A DNA stretch of 56,834 bases from Bacteroidota bacterium (GCA_947451115.1 CANFXV010000015.1:1-56834); one strand, 5' to 3'; counted from the stretch's first letter, positions 42,619 through 52,459 are shown. The notes: generated by a model from the letters alone, not told the origin. Numbers and translations: made by a program.

Positions 42619-44181
42619 ATGTTTAGTACTACACTGGGTCATTTAAAAGAAATGGTGATGAGACGTTCTCAACCTACTGCGGTGGTCTATCACTTAACTA
42701 GAAAAGAAAAAATTAAATTAGGGTTTACCATATTTTCTGGTAAAGTATTGGCAGTAACCTTATTGGTAGCACTAATGAAATTAATTCCTACTTTATTGGC
42801 TACACCAGCACATGCAGCTGAAACTTATACTGCACATGAGTTGGTTACTTTCAATTCTTTAAATACAGTTTGGGTTTTGGTTTCTGCATTTTTAGTATTT
42901 GCCATGCAAGCAGGATTTGTTATGTTAGAAGCAGGATTTGCTCGTTCCAAAGAAACGGTCAACGTATTAATGGAATGTATTTTTGATACAGCACTATGTG
43001 GAATTTTATTCTGGGCAATTGGATATGCCTTCATGTTTAGTCATGGTAATGGTTTTATTGGTCAAAATTGGTATTTCTTAATAGGCGCACCAGATACTTA
43101 TGAAGCAACTGGTATTCCTATCTTGGCACATTGGATTTTCCAATTTGCATTTGCAGATACTACTTCTACTATTACTTCAGGAGCGATGATTGGTCGTACA
43201 AGTTTCCGTGGAGATATATTATACAGTATTGGTGTAACAGGTTTTATTTATCCAATTATTGGACATTGGGCTTGGGGTCCAGATGGTTGGTTGGCGTTAA
43301 TGGGAACACCAGGTCATTTCATGCCAGGATTGGGTCAAGGGTTTAGAGATTTTGCAGGATCTACAGTGGTTCATACCATCGGAGGATTTATTTCCTTGGC
43401 GGGGGCAATCATTTTAGGACCAAGAATTGGAAGAATATTTTTGAGAGATGACAAAGAAAAAGGAGGATTACAACCATCGAATAATTTGCCCATGGCAACT
43501 GTAGGTGCTTTCATTTTATGGTTTGGTTGGTATGGATTTAACCCAGGTAGTACTTTGTCTGCTATGGATGGACAAGGTATTGGCCGTATCGCTGCAAATA
43601 CTACATTGGCTGCTTGTTCAGCATCTTTAGCTGCAATGTTGTTGCCACTATGGTTTGGTCCAAATAAAGGAAAATTTGATTTAGCGTTTACTATCAATGG
43701 TTTGTTGGCAGGATTGGTGGCAATTACTTGTCCATGTTATTGGGTTTCACCATTGGGGGCCATCATCATTGGCTTAGTTGCAGGTATTGTACTTTATTAT
43801 AGCACTTTATTGTTAGAGCATTTTAGAATTGATGATCCAGTGGGTGCGGTTCCAGTACATGGTATTAATGGAATTTGGGGTACACTATCTTTAGGTTTAT
43901 TTGCCTCAGGCCAATTTGGAGCAACAGGTCCAACAGGCGCTGACAACAGTGCCCCTGTAAAAGGTTTCTTTTATGGTGGTGGATGGGATGTGTTTAAAGC
44001 GCAATTTATTGGAAGTGCTACTATTACCATAGCAACTTTCGTAGTAGCTATTATTTTGATGTGGGTAATCAATAAATTACCGCATCCTTGGAAATTAAGA
44101 GTAGAAGCTGAAGCAGAAACAAATCCAGGTGGTTTGGATATGTTCGAGCACGGTGTTTCTGCTTACCACACACAAGAATAG
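42619..44181 (+). CDS. Ammonium transporter Amt (second copy, N-terminally extended)
   Basis: The 520-residue Amt has an extra N-terminal hydrophobic segment with a signal-like cleavage site (TLLATPAHAAETYT, near residue 67) before the conserved channel. QAGFVMLEAGFARSKETVN, GSTVVHTIGGFISLAGA, FGWYGFNPGS and GAVPVHGINGIWGTLSLG carry the pore His residues and family signatures. It differs clearly from the first copy (452 residues, FFYGGMVHRKN type), so it is a separate clade rather than a recent duplicate. It follows the porin gene and ends before a strong terminator. Confidence 0.94.
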   Translation: MFSTTLGHLKEMVMRRSQPTAVVYHLTRKEKIKLGFTIFSGKVLAVTLLVALMKLIPTLLATPAHAAETYTAHELVTFNSLNTVWVLVSAFLVFAMQAGFVMLEAGFARSKETVNVLMECIFDTALCGILFWAIGYAFMFSHGNGFIGQNWYFLIGAPDTYEATGIPILAHWIFQFAFADTTSTITSGAMIGRTSFRGDILYSIGVTGFIYPIIGHWAWGPDGWLALMGTPGHFMPGLGQGFRDFAGSTVVHTIGGFISLAGAIILGPRIGRIFLRDDKEKGGLQPSNNLPMATVGAFILWFGWYGFNPGSTLSAMDGQGIGRIAANTTLAACSASLAAMLLPLWFGPNKGKFDLAFTINGLLAGLVAITCPCYWVSPLGAIIIGLVAGIVLYYSTLLLEHFRIDDPVGAVPVHGINGIWGTLSLGLFASGQFGATGPTGADNSAPVKGFFYGGGWDVFKAQFIGSATITIATFVVAIILMWVINKLPHPWKLRVEAEAETNPGGLDMFEHGVSAYHTQE

Positions 44182-44236
44182 TTCATAAGTTTTTTATAGT
44201 TCAGGTTTATTGGTTTTAAGCAAGCAATCGTTAATC

Positions 44237-44269
44237 AGGGCCCCATTTCTATGGGGCCCTCTTTTTTTT
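44237..44269 (+). terminator. Rho-independent terminator after the second amt gene
   Basis: A 9-bp GC-rich stem (agggcccca / tggggccct) with a 6-base loop at 44237-44260 is followed by a run of eight T. It ends the porin-amt transcript and insulates the GH78-like gene. Confidence 0.92.
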
Positions 44270-44280
44270 CGTTAATGGAA

Positions 44281-44321
44281 TTAAAAGGATTAAAAGGATT
44301 AAAAGGATTAAAAGGATTAAA
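44281..44321 (+). repeat. 9-bp tandem repeat upstream of the GH78-like gene
   Basis: ttaaaagga is repeated four times perfectly plus a five-base partial copy. It lies between the terminator and the ATG at 44344. Because the unit is 9 bp, the frame upstream of the ATG stays open whatever the copy number. If read, it would encode (Leu-Lys-Gly)n. Confidence 0.95.
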
Positions 44322-44343
44322 TTCATTCTCTAATTTGCTTGCT

Positions 44344-46764
44344 ATGAAAAAACTTTTCACCATTCTTTTATTAGTGGCCACTCAAAGTTTATTTGCCCAA
44401 AACAGCGCTTTGATCAATCCAAACTTGTTAAAAAATAATTGGACAGCTCAGTGGATTTCGGCACCCAATGCAACGGCCAAAGAATATGGGGTTTATCATT
44501 TTAGAAATTCATTTGAAATAAATGAAATACCCAAAACTTTTATTGTTAATGTATCTGCTGACAATCGTTACCGATTATTTGTCAATGGACAATCCATTGG
44601 TAATGGACCAGCAAGAGGCGATTTGTACAATTGGTATTATGAGACCTATGATATTGCCCCATATTTAGTCAAAGGAAAAAATACCATTGCAGCACAGGTA
44701 TGGAACATGGGGGTGTATGCTCCTGTTGCACAAATTTCCAATCAAACTGCTTTTTTATTACAAGGCAATGGGGATGCTGAAAAAATAGCGAACACCAATA
44801 AAAATTGGAAAGTCTTAATCAATGGGGCTTATAGTCCTTGCTCTACCAACAACGGGCAGGTTTTGCAAACCTATATGGTAGTTGGGCCTGGAGACAGTGT
44901 AGCGGCCAATAAATATCCATGGGCTTGGGAGCAAAATAACTACGACGATCATATATGGACTAATGCAGTAAATATTTCAAGTCCTGCATCAGTAGGATAT
45001 GGTTCAGACAATTTATGGTCCTTGGTACCCAGCATCATTCCACCCATGTTTGAAAGAAAACAAAACATCAACACGCTTAAAAAAATAAATGGGGAATTAG
45101 CCAATGCGGTATTTTTAAATAACAATGCCCCACTTATCCTTAGCAAAACTACCATTACCAATACTTTATTGAACGCCACTAAGCCTTTGACGGCAGGTAA
45201 AACCATTAGTTTATTGTATGATCAAACTTACAATACAGTGGCTTATCCAAACTTGGTCATTAGTGGAGGCAAGGATGCCATCATTAAAATAACTTACGCA
45301 GAATCTTTATTTGATGCCAAAGGAATAAAAGGGAATAGATCTGTAATAGAGGGCAAAACCATTAAAGGGAATTATGATGTGTTTATGGCAGATGGATCTA
45401 GTCACAGAACTTTTAGGCCTTTGTGGGTGAGAACTTATCGTTATATACAAGTAGACATTACTTTGAAAGACGATCCCATTGAAATTGAAGATTTTTATGG
45501 CATGGCTACAGGTTATCCTTTTCAAGTAAAAGCCAGTTTTGCAAGCAATGATTCCTCCATGCAAAAAATTTGGGAAGTGGGTTGGAGAACGGCACAACTT
45601 TGTGCTGGAGAGACTTATTTTGATTGTCCTTATTATGAGCAATTGCAATACGAAGGAGATACCCGCATACAATCTTTAATTTCTTTGTATGTGACTGGAG
45701 ATGATAGGTTGATGCGTAAAGCCATTTTAGATTTTTATCATTCTAGAGTACCCGAAGGCTTAACACAAGGGCGTTATCCAAGCAGTCGTATGCAAGTGAT
45801 ACCACCTTTTTCTTTGTATTGGGTGTCGATGGTCTATGATTATTGGATGCACCGAAAAGACGATGCTTTTCTTGATCAATTCATGGTGCCTATTACTGGG
45901 GTCTTGGATTGGTATGAGAAACATTTAGATCCAAAGAAAAATATTTTAGGCCCGATGAAATGGTGGGGATTTGTAGATTGGAACTTGGCCTTTGATGGAG
46001 GTACCCCAGACGGCGCAACCGATGGTAATTCTTCTGTGATTACCTTGCAATACATTGCCACTTTACAACAAGCCGCTACTTTATTTAAACAATTTGGTAA
46101 AACAGAAAGGGCCAATCATTATGCAGCATTGGCTAATAAATTAAGTGCAGCCACTTATGCCAGTTGTTTTGATGTCAAGAAAAATTTAATGGCCAATACG
46201 CCTTTAAAAAATAGCTTTAGTCAACATGCCAGTATTATGGGTGTGTTAACAGGTGCAATACCACAAAGCAAACAAAAATTGGTCATGGAAAATGTGTTGA
46301 AGGATACAAGTTTAAGCCAAGCAACTTTTTATTATCGCTTTTACTTGAATTTGGCTTTGAAAAAAGCAGGTATGGCCAATCGTTATTATAAAGAATTGAA
46401 ACCATGGAGGGAGATGATTGACAATGGATTGACCACTTTTGCAGAACAACCAGATCCAACTAGATCCGATTGTCATGCATGGAGTGCAAGTCCCAATTAT
46501 GATTTCTTTGCTACCATCTGTGGTATTACACCTGCTGCGCCTGGCTTTGCATCAATCAACATAGCGCCAGCCTTGGGTGAATTGAATCATGTGATAGCGA
46601 GTATGCCACATCCTGATGGAAGTATTCAAGTGGAAATTACTAAGCAAAAAAATAAGGGGGTAGAAGCGATGCTTAATTTACCAAAAAACACCAAGGGCAG
46701 ATTTTTTTGGGAAGGGAAGCAAGTTGAATTGCATAGTGGCTTCCAAAAAATAAAAATTGACTAA
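44344..46764 (+). CDS. Secreted GH78-like alpha-L-rhamnosidase family glycosidase
   Basis: Starting at ATG 44344 the protein has a clean signal peptide (MKKLFTILLLVATQSLFAQ) and 806 residues. The open frame extends further upstream through the 9-bp repeat, but that extension precedes the signal peptide and is disfavoured. An N-terminal beta-sandwich (VSADNRYRLFVNGQSIGNGPARG) resembles the rhamnosidase N domain. The (alpha/alpha)6 catalytic region has YFDCPYYEQLQYEGDTR, the GH78-type acidic cluster, and WWGFVDWNLAFDGGTPDG. The substrate is probably a rhamnose-containing glycan, which is inferred. No SusC/D genes adjoin. Confidence 0.83.
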   Translation: MKKLFTILLLVATQSLFAQNSALINPNLLKNNWTAQWISAPNATAKEYGVYHFRNSFEINEIPKTFIVNVSADNRYRLFVNGQSIGNGPARGDLYNWYYETYDIAPYLVKGKNTIAAQVWNMGVYAPVAQISNQTAFLLQGNGDAEKIANTNKNWKVLINGAYSPCSTNNGQVLQTYMVVGPGDSVAANKYPWAWEQNNYDDHIWTNAVNISSPASVGYGSDNLWSLVPSIIPPMFERKQNINTLKKINGELANAVFLNNNAPLILSKTTITNTLLNATKPLTAGKTISLLYDQTYNTVAYPNLVISGGKDAIIKITYAESLFDAKGIKGNRSVIEGKTIKGNYDVFMADGSSHRTFRPLWVRTYRYIQVDITLKDDPIEIEDFYGMATGYPFQVKASFASNDSSMQKIWEVGWRTAQLCAGETYFDCPYYEQLQYEGDTRIQSLISLYVTGDDRLMRKAILDFYHSRVPEGLTQGRYPSSRMQVIPPFSLYWVSMVYDYWMHRKDDAFLDQFMVPITGVLDWYEKHLDPKKNILGPMKWWGFVDWNLAFDGGTPDGATDGNSSVITLQYIATLQQAATLFKQFGKTERANHYAALANKLSAATYASCFDVKKNLMANTPLKNSFSQHASIMGVLTGAIPQSKQKLVMENVLKDTSLSQATFYYRFYLNLALKKAGMANRYYKELKPWREMIDNGLTTFAEQPDPTRSDCHAWSASPNYDFFATICGITPAAPGFASINIAPALGELNHVIASMPHPDGSIQVEITKQKNKGVEAMLNLPKNTKGRFFWEGKQVELHSGFQKIKID

Positions 46765-46793
46765 TGAGTCAGGTAAAAAACTAAGCGAAATAA

Positions 46794-46826
46794 AAAAGCT
46801 CCTCTAACATGGAGGAGCTTTTTTTA
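46794..46826. terminator. Bidirectional terminator between convergent genes
   Basis: A stem aagctcctc / gaggagctt with a 7-base loop is flanked by A-tracts before and T-tracts after, so it works in both directions. It lies between the GH78-like gene (+) and the M28 peptidase gene (-). Confidence 0.88.
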
Positions 46827-46856
46827 TAATAAAGTATTTTTTAAAGAATGCGAAGG

Positions 46857-48326
46857 CTAATCTTTCCAACGCCATTCACCCGCAATGATCAATGGTTCTT
46901 TTAAATTATTTTTGATGAGGAAGTTTTTGGTTTCTTCATCTGTAAAATGTTTGGATTTGATTTCAGTAGCATCTGCAATACCATACAATAACATCGATCC
47001 AAAACGAACGGTGTTTTTCATGCCATTTTCTTCTACTAAACTAAATACATCACAATCTGCATGGTAGCAAGGGCCTGCATTTTTAGGAAGCCCGCCACCT
47101 GCACCACCTCCTGTAGGCACCCCTTGTAGCATAAAGGGTTGGTTGTCGCTATGCAAGCCAGCACCCACTCTAAACATATTGGTAAATGAGGTATCAATAT
47201 TTTTTGCAATGGTACCGATGCCAGTAATTAAGTCTCTGCTGTCTTCGGCGCTGGTAGAATAACCTTTAGGATCAAAGGTCATGTCGTAGTTCAACATGTA
47301 CCTAATTTGATCAATGGTTTTATTTTTAATAGCGTCTTTTACATAGGCTCTAGATCCAAGTAAACCTTCTTCTTCTCCCATGAACATGACAAATTCAACA
47401 GTTCTTGCAGGGTTTAATTTTAATTTTATAAAAGTGCGGGCCATATCTAAAACAGAAAAAGATCCAATTCCATTGTCAATAGCGCCAGTAGCTAAATCCC
47501 AACTATCTAAATGCCCACCAATCACAATTTTTTCAGTAGGAATAGATTTGCCTGGAATGGTGGCCACCACATTACGAGCTTTAATCATACCTGAAAAATT
47601 ATTCATGGTAATATGACTAAATAATTTTCCTTTGGCAAGTTGTTCTCTTAATGCAAGTCCATCTTCTCTTCCCACACAAACGGCAGGAATAGGAATTAAT
47701 TTTCCAGTAACAGAAGCAGTACCTGTTAACAATACACCGTTGGGTGCAGTATTTATGAGCATCATTCCTTTGGCGCCATATTTTGTAGCCAATGCTGTTT
47801 TTTCTGAACGGTGTAAAGAAGGGGTGCCTGCTTTAGAATTAGGAAGTACGCCTAAAAATACCAAGGCAATTTTCCCTTTTACTTTATCTGGGTTAGCTAA
47901 ATAATCGTCTTCTACACCATTGCCCATATCTACCAGTTCTAAATTCACTTCTGCTTTTACAGGAGAATGTGCCAATGTAACAGATTTTATATTGTGTTGA
48001 TCTTGCAAAGTAGAACCCACTGTTACATTTATTTTGCCCCTGCTCCAACTTTCTACTTCAAAGGGTTCAAAGCGCAAATTGGTAAAGCCATAGGATTTTA
48101 ATAAATCATAAGCAAACTGCTCGGCTTTTTTTCCATTTTCAGATCCCGTTAAACGATGTCCAATGGTTTCGGAAGAAATTTTAAGCGAATTATACGCATT
48201 TGAGTTTTTGGAAACCTCTGTATTGATTTTGTTGAAAACCTCATTCCATTCTGGTTTGGTTTGTGCATGAAGGCTATTGCCTAGAAATAATAGACCTAAG
48301 CCTAGTACAAAACTTGTTTTTTTCAT
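46857..48326 (-). CDS. Secreted M28-family zinc metallopeptidase with PA domain
   Basis: The 489-residue protein has a signal peptide (MKKTSFVLGLGLLFLGNSLHAQ), a protease-associated insertion (about 130-260) and an M28 catalytic domain. Zinc ligands are visible as His and Asp in IGGHLDSWDLATGAIDNGIG, Glu in FMGEEEGLLGSRAY, and His in CYHADCDVF. The overall layout resembles carboxypeptidase Q/PGCP-like aminopeptidases. It probably degrades peptides in the periplasm or outside the cell. Confidence 0.9.
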   Translation of the reverse strand: MKKTSFVLGLGLLFLGNSLHAQTKPEWNEVFNKINTEVSKNSNAYNSLKISSETIGHRLTGSENGKKAEQFAYDLLKSYGFTNLRFEPFEVESWSRGKINVTVGSTLQDQHNIKSVTLAHSPVKAEVNLELVDMGNGVEDDYLANPDKVKGKIALVFLGVLPNSKAGTPSLHRSEKTALATKYGAKGMMLINTAPNGVLLTGTASVTGKLIPIPAVCVGREDGLALREQLAKGKLFSHITMNNFSGMIKARNVVATIPGKSIPTEKIVIGGHLDSWDLATGAIDNGIGSFSVLDMARTFIKLKLNPARTVEFVMFMGEEEGLLGSRAYVKDAIKNKTIDQIRYMLNYDMTFDPKGYSTSAEDSRDLITGIGTIAKNIDTSFTNMFRVGAGLHSDNQPFMLQGVPTGGGAGGGLPKNAGPCYHADCDVFSLVEENGMKNTVRFGSMLLYGIADATEIKSKHFTDEETKNFLIKNNLKEPLIIAGEWRWKD

Positions 48327-48484
48327 ATTGGTGGTTATTAGACTACTAATTTATCCAAAATAAGTCAAATTGGGGGAATCTTTTTACCAGCGGCAGACCT
48401 AAAATGAGGCCTAGGCGACTATGTTTAGCTGCCAAATTAGCTGTACTTTTATAGGGTCGAAAACACTCACTTAAATAAATTTTT

Positions 48485-49393
48485 ATGTTATTCATTATCC
48501 TAGGCCTTATTATATTTTTTGCAGCAAGCGCTGTACAAAATCTCAATTTAGGGGTGGCCATTCCTAAAACAACTATTAGAAGTATTGGTATTGTAGCCAT
48601 GGTTATTGGGGTGCTTACTTCTTGTATCAAACAAATAGATGCGGGTCAAATAGGGGTAAAGTCAATGTTTGGAAAAGTGCAAGATGATATCATTACCAGC
48701 GGCTTGAATTTTGTGAATCCTTTGGTGAATGTGAACACCATTGATGTAAGAACTCAAAACTATACCATGAGTGGTGTGCATAGCGAAGGTGAAATGGCGG
48801 GTGATGATGCCATTAGAGTATTAACGGCGGATGGATTGGAAGTAGTGATAGACTTAACTGTATTGTACCGCGTACAATCTTCTGAAGCACCAAAAATTGT
48901 AAGAGAGATAGGCTATGATTTTAAAAATGTGATTGTACGTCCCATCACCAGAACTAAAATTAGAGACAATGCGGTTTATTATACCGCAGTGGATTTATAT
49001 TCTGTCAAAAGAGATGAATTCCAAAGTAGAATTTTTAAAACCATCGAAGAAAATTTAAAAATCCGTGGTTTGGTATTAGAGCAATTGTTGGTAAGAAATA
49101 TTGTGTTACCGGCAACAGTGAAAGCCTCTATTGAAGATAAAATTAAGGCGGAGCAAGATGCACAAAAAATGCAGTTTGTTTTACAAAAAGAGAAACAAGA
49201 GGCAGAGCGTAAAAGGGTAGAGGCGCAAGGTATTGCTGATTATCAAAAAATTATTAGCTCTGGCTTAGGAGATAAGCAATTGCAATATGAGCAAATTCAA
49301 ATAATGAAAGGATTAATTACTTCGCCCAATGCTAAAGTAATTATTATGGGGGGAGGTAAGACACCTGTTATTTTGGACTCAAAGAATAATTAA
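48485..49393 (+). CDS. SPFH/prohibitin-family membrane protein
   Basis: The 302-residue protein has hydrophobic segments at about 1-20 and 32-48, then a band-7/SPFH domain (DAGQIGVKSMFGKVQDDIITSGLNFVNP, VRTQNYTMSG, VIDLTVLYRV). A long Ala/Glu/Lys-rich coiled coil follows (about 215-260, KAEQDAQKMQFVLQKEKQEAE). Such proteins oligomerise as membrane scaffolds or regulate FtsH-like proteases. There is no hflK/hflC partner next to it, so the prohibitin-like label is safer than HflC. Confidence 0.88.
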   Translation: MLFIILGLIIFFAASAVQNLNLGVAIPKTTIRSIGIVAMVIGVLTSCIKQIDAGQIGVKSMFGKVQDDIITSGLNFVNPLVNVNTIDVRTQNYTMSGVHSEGEMAGDDAIRVLTADGLEVVIDLTVLYRVQSSEAPKIVREIGYDFKNVIVRPITRTKIRDNAVYYTAVDLYSVKRDEFQSRIFKTIEENLKIRGLVLEQLLVRNIVLPATVKASIEDKIKAEQDAQKMQFVLQKEKQEAERKRVEAQGIADYQKIISSGLGDKQLQYEQIQIMKGLITSPNAKVIIMGGGKTPVILDSKNN

Positions 49394-49436
49394 GGAGCGA
49401 TAGAACAATTCTACGCTTCAATTTTAATATCTATCG

Positions 49437-49790
49437 ATGGTTAAGCGTATTTGTTTTTCTTTATTTGCCATACTGCTATTAGCTGGTTGTGGTTATAGCA
49501 CCCAAAAAGGAATGGCTTCCTTTTATGCAGACTATTATGAAGGCAGAACGACTGCCAATGGAGAAGTTTTTAGACATAATAAAAATACCGCCGCACATAA
49601 AACACTTCCCTTTGGCACCAAGGTGGAAGTGACCAACCTCAAAAATAATCAATCCATTGTAGTAAGAATTAATGACCGAGGTCCCTTTATAAAAGGTAGA
49701 ATCATAGACCTAACTAAATCGGCCGCCAAGGACTTAGGGATGATAGGGGATGGAGTGGCCAAGGTAAAAATAAGGTATAAGAAAAAGTAG
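49437..49790 (+). CDS. RlpA-like lipoprotein (double-psi beta-barrel)
   Basis: The 117-residue protein starts with a lipoprotein signal, [10 protein letters not shown], whose Cys is at residue 18. The rest is a compact RlpA domain: [63 protein letters not shown]. It has the complete TANGE and INDRGP motifs with catalytic Glu and Asp, so it is a better candidate lytic transglycosylase than the homologue at 7817. There is no SPOR domain, so septal targeting by denuded glycan binding is not expected. Confidence 0.9.
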   Translation: MVKRICFSLFAILLLAGCGYSTQKGMASFYADYYEGRTTANGEVFRHNKNTAAHKTLPFGTKVEVTNLKNNQSIVVRINDRGPFIKGRIIDLTKSAAKDLGMIGDGVAKVKIRYKKK

Positions 49791-49842
49791 GAGTTAGAAA
49801 AAGTTTGTATATTCCATAAATTTTAATTTAACAAATTAGCTT

Positions 49843-51474
49843 ATGGAACATTTATTAGGACCCATTGATTGGTTGTTTATTGTTTTGTATCTAGCAGTCA
49901 TTGCAGCAGTTTCTGTATGGTCTATCAGAAAAAGTAAAGAATCTCCATCCGATTATTTTTTAGCCAATCGAAATTTAGGTTGGTTTGTAATCGGGGCCTC
50001 TATTTTAGCCTCTAATGTAGGTTCTGAGCATATTGTAGGTTTAGCCGGTACTGCCGCTAGTTCTGGAGTAGTAATGGGGCATTATGAATTGCACTCTTGG
50101 ATTATTCTAACCTTAGGTTGGGTATTTGTTCCTTTTTATATGAGAAGCATGGTGTATACGATGCCTGAATTTTTAGAAAGAAGATTCAATGCCAAGTCAC
50201 GAATTCTTTTGTCCATTATTCAATTGTTAAGTTATATCATCACCAAGGCATCGGTTACTATTTTTGCAGCTGCTACAGTAATTACTATTTTCTTTCCAAG
50301 TGTAGATTTTTGGACCGCCGCCATCATACTAGTAATAGTAACAGGAGTATATACTGTGTTTGGAGGTTTACATGCGGTAATGTATACCGAAGCCATACAA
50401 GCCATGGTCTTATTAGCAGGTTCTGCAGTGCTTTTATTTTATGGATTGCATGCAGTAGGTGGATGGGATTCCTTAATGGCATCCATTCCAAAAGAAAAAT
50501 TAAACATGTTCCCTCCTTTAAGTGATCCTAATTTTCCATGGGCAGGGATCTTGTTTGCATCCCCTATTGTGGGCATATGGTATTGGTGTACTGATCAGCA
50601 TATTGTACAAAGATGTTTGGCAGGTCGCGATGAGAAACAAGCACGTCGTGGAACTATTTTTGCGGCCTATTTAAAATTAATTCCATTTTTCATTTTTTTA
50701 ATACCAGGTTTAATTGCTTTTTCTTTGTCACAACAAGGCAAATTGCATTTGACCGATGCCAATCAAGCCTTTCCTACCTTGGTGCGTGATTTATTACCAA
50801 CAGGTTTAAGGGGGTTATTGGCTGGAGGCCTATTGGCGGCATTAATGAGTTCTTTAGCCTCTGTGTACAACGCATGCTCCACTTTATTTACCATGGACAT
50901 TTATCAAAAAATTAAGCCAGCCGCAAGCAATAAAGAATTGGTGCGCGTAGGTCGTATTACGACCGGTGTGGTGGTCATCCTTGGAATGATATGGATCCCT
51001 TTAATGTCAAAAATATCAGGGGTATTGTATGAATATTTACAAAGTGTTCAATCTTATCTAGCCCCACCTATTGCTGCGGTATTCTTATTGGGTGTATTCT
51101 CTAAAAGAATTAATTCAAAAGGGGCCTTTACTGCACTAGTGGTTGGATTTTTAATAGGCATGGTAAGAATAGTATTAGAGTTGAACAGAAATTCATTGAC
51201 CGGATTTGCACATAGTTTTGCCACTATCAATTTCTTGTACTTCTGTATTATTTTATTTTTGTTCTCCATAGCTGTTTTAATTATCGTAAGCTTGTTTACA
51301 GAGAAGCCATCGGAAGAGCAATTGAATGGACTCACTTTTGCCACCACTGTTAGTGCCGATAAAGCTGCATCAAGAGCAAGTTGGAACTCGGCAGATGTTT
51401 GGTTGTCAAGTATTGCCATTGTTATAGTAGTAGCCGTGTTTTTATACTTCTCACCTTTGGGTATAGCAGGGTAA
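49843..51474 (+). CDS. SGLT-type sodium:solute symporter
   Basis: The 543-residue inner-membrane transporter has about 14 helices of the SSS/SLC5 family. The SGLT subgroup signatures are clear: ASNVGSEHIVGLAGTAASSG near residue 55, YTVFGGLHAVMYTEAIQ, and the sugar-site region WYWCTDQHIVQRCLAGRDE. LLAALMSSLASVYNACSTLFTMD forms the second sodium-site region. The vSGLT-like motif makes a sugar the likely substrate, which would fit the glycosidase at 44344. The substrate itself is inferred. Confidence 0.92.
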   Translation: MEHLLGPIDWLFIVLYLAVIAAVSVWSIRKSKESPSDYFLANRNLGWFVIGASILASNVGSEHIVGLAGTAASSGVVMGHYELHSWIILTLGWVFVPFYMRSMVYTMPEFLERRFNAKSRILLSIIQLLSYIITKASVTIFAAATVITIFFPSVDFWTAAIILVIVTGVYTVFGGLHAVMYTEAIQAMVLLAGSAVLLFYGLHAVGGWDSLMASIPKEKLNMFPPLSDPNFPWAGILFASPIVGIWYWCTDQHIVQRCLAGRDEKQARRGTIFAAYLKLIPFFIFLIPGLIAFSLSQQGKLHLTDANQAFPTLVRDLLPTGLRGLLAGGLLAALMSSLASVYNACSTLFTMDIYQKIKPAASNKELVRVGRITTGVVVILGMIWIPLMSKISGVLYEYLQSVQSYLAPPIAAVFLLGVFSKRINSKGAFTALVVGFLIGMVRIVLELNRNSLTGFAHSFATINFLYFCIILFLFSIAVLIIVSLFTEKPSEEQLNGLTFATTVSADKAASRASWNSADVWLSSIAIVIVVAVFLYFSPLGIAG

Positions 51475-51497
51475 TAGCTTTCAAAATACAGTTTTAG

Positions 51498-51535
51498 ATA
51501 CCTTACTGAATTGATTTTCAGTAAGGTATTTTTTT
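51498..51535 (+). terminator. Rho-independent terminator after the symporter gene
   Basis: A 13-bp perfect stem (ataccttactgaa / ttcagtaaggtat) with a 6-base loop is followed by six to seven T, 24 bp after the symporter stop. Confidence 0.9.
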
Positions 51536-51583
51536 AACGTATATATAATTAAAATAAATCTTACCTTATATTCAAATTCTATT

Positions 51584-52447
51584 ATGAAAAAGACAATAAG
51601 ATTATTGGCCTTAGCGATTTTCATATTTACTGGCTCAAAATTATGCGCACAGGAGGGTAAAATAATACTACCTGGTAATACCTATATTTTTGAAATCAAA
51701 GATGGCTCTAATAGAACTGGAAGATTGGACAGTACCACGGCTGAATATTATTTTATCAATAATCCAGCCATTGGGGTGGATCGTATTAGTAAAAGAAGTG
51801 TATCTAAAATAAAAGAAATTCATTTGAATAAAGATGGTACTTTTTCTAACCCCCATTATAGTAGGTATTTGTTTGGTCCTTCGGCCTTGCCTCAAACCAA
51901 GGGGGAACTGTATTGGAATAATGTATCTTTTGAATACAATACTTTCCAATATGGAGTAACTAAAAATTTATCAATGGGGGTAGGCGGCTTTTTATTTACT
52001 TCCTTATCTGGTAATTTAGTGCTCTTGCCCAATGTAAAGTATTCTTTTACCATCAACGAAAAATCACATATCGCAGTGGGTGCTTTGATTGCTTTATTTC
52101 ATTCTAAAAGTGGCGGTGGCACCCCTTCGGCTTCCTTACCTTTTTTAGTATATACTTATGGAGATTCCGAAGCCAATATTAGTGGGGGATTGGGTTGGGC
52201 CAATGTAAGTGATTACGGATGGGCGCCTAAGCCTACAGGTTATTTGGCAGGTTTGAAAAGAATTGCACGCAATTGGGTCTTTCAGGGAGAAGGCTATTTG
52301 TTAAACAATACCAGTACCAATACTATTTATATCGCCACTTTTAGAAACATCAAACCCTCTTCAAGCTGGGACTTTGGTATAGTGTCCATGCATTTTGAAG
52401 ATTTTCGTTTGGCGCTACCTATTATTGGCTATACCTTAAAATTTTAG
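51584..52447 (+). CDS. Secreted or outer-membrane protein of unknown function
   Basis: I recognise no named family. The 287-residue protein has a signal peptide (RLLALAIFIFTGSKLCAQ). A short N-terminal beta region (about 25-90, DGSNRTGRLDSTTAEYYFI) is followed by repeated amphipathic strands rich in Gly and aromatics, ending in YTLKF. This suggests an outer-membrane beta-barrel. It stands alone after a strong terminator and converges with the DUF6526 gene. Confidence 0.65.
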   Translation: MKKTIRLLALAIFIFTGSKLCAQEGKIILPGNTYIFEIKDGSNRTGRLDSTTAEYYFINNPAIGVDRISKRSVSKIKEIHLNKDGTFSNPHYSRYLFGPSALPQTKGELYWNNVSFEYNTFQYGVTKNLSMGVGGFLFTSLSGNLVLLPNVKYSFTINEKSHIAVGALIALFHSKSGGGTPSASLPFLVYTYGDSEANISGGLGWANVSDYGWAPKPTGYLAGLKRIARNWVFQGEGYLLNNTSTNTIYIATFRNIKPSSSWDFGIVSMHFEDFRLALPIIGYTLKF

Positions 52448-52459
52448 GATCTAAAATTA

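Noticed and set aside
44251-44343. Coding extension of the GH78-like gene through the terminator and 9-bp repeat
   Set aside because: It begins within the terminator hairpin and would bury the signal peptide; kept only as a possibility from ATG 44275 in the repeat finding.
48424-48443. Repeated ttagctg upstream of the SPFH gene
   Set aside because: Only two copies with no symmetry or matching promoter spacing; probably chance.
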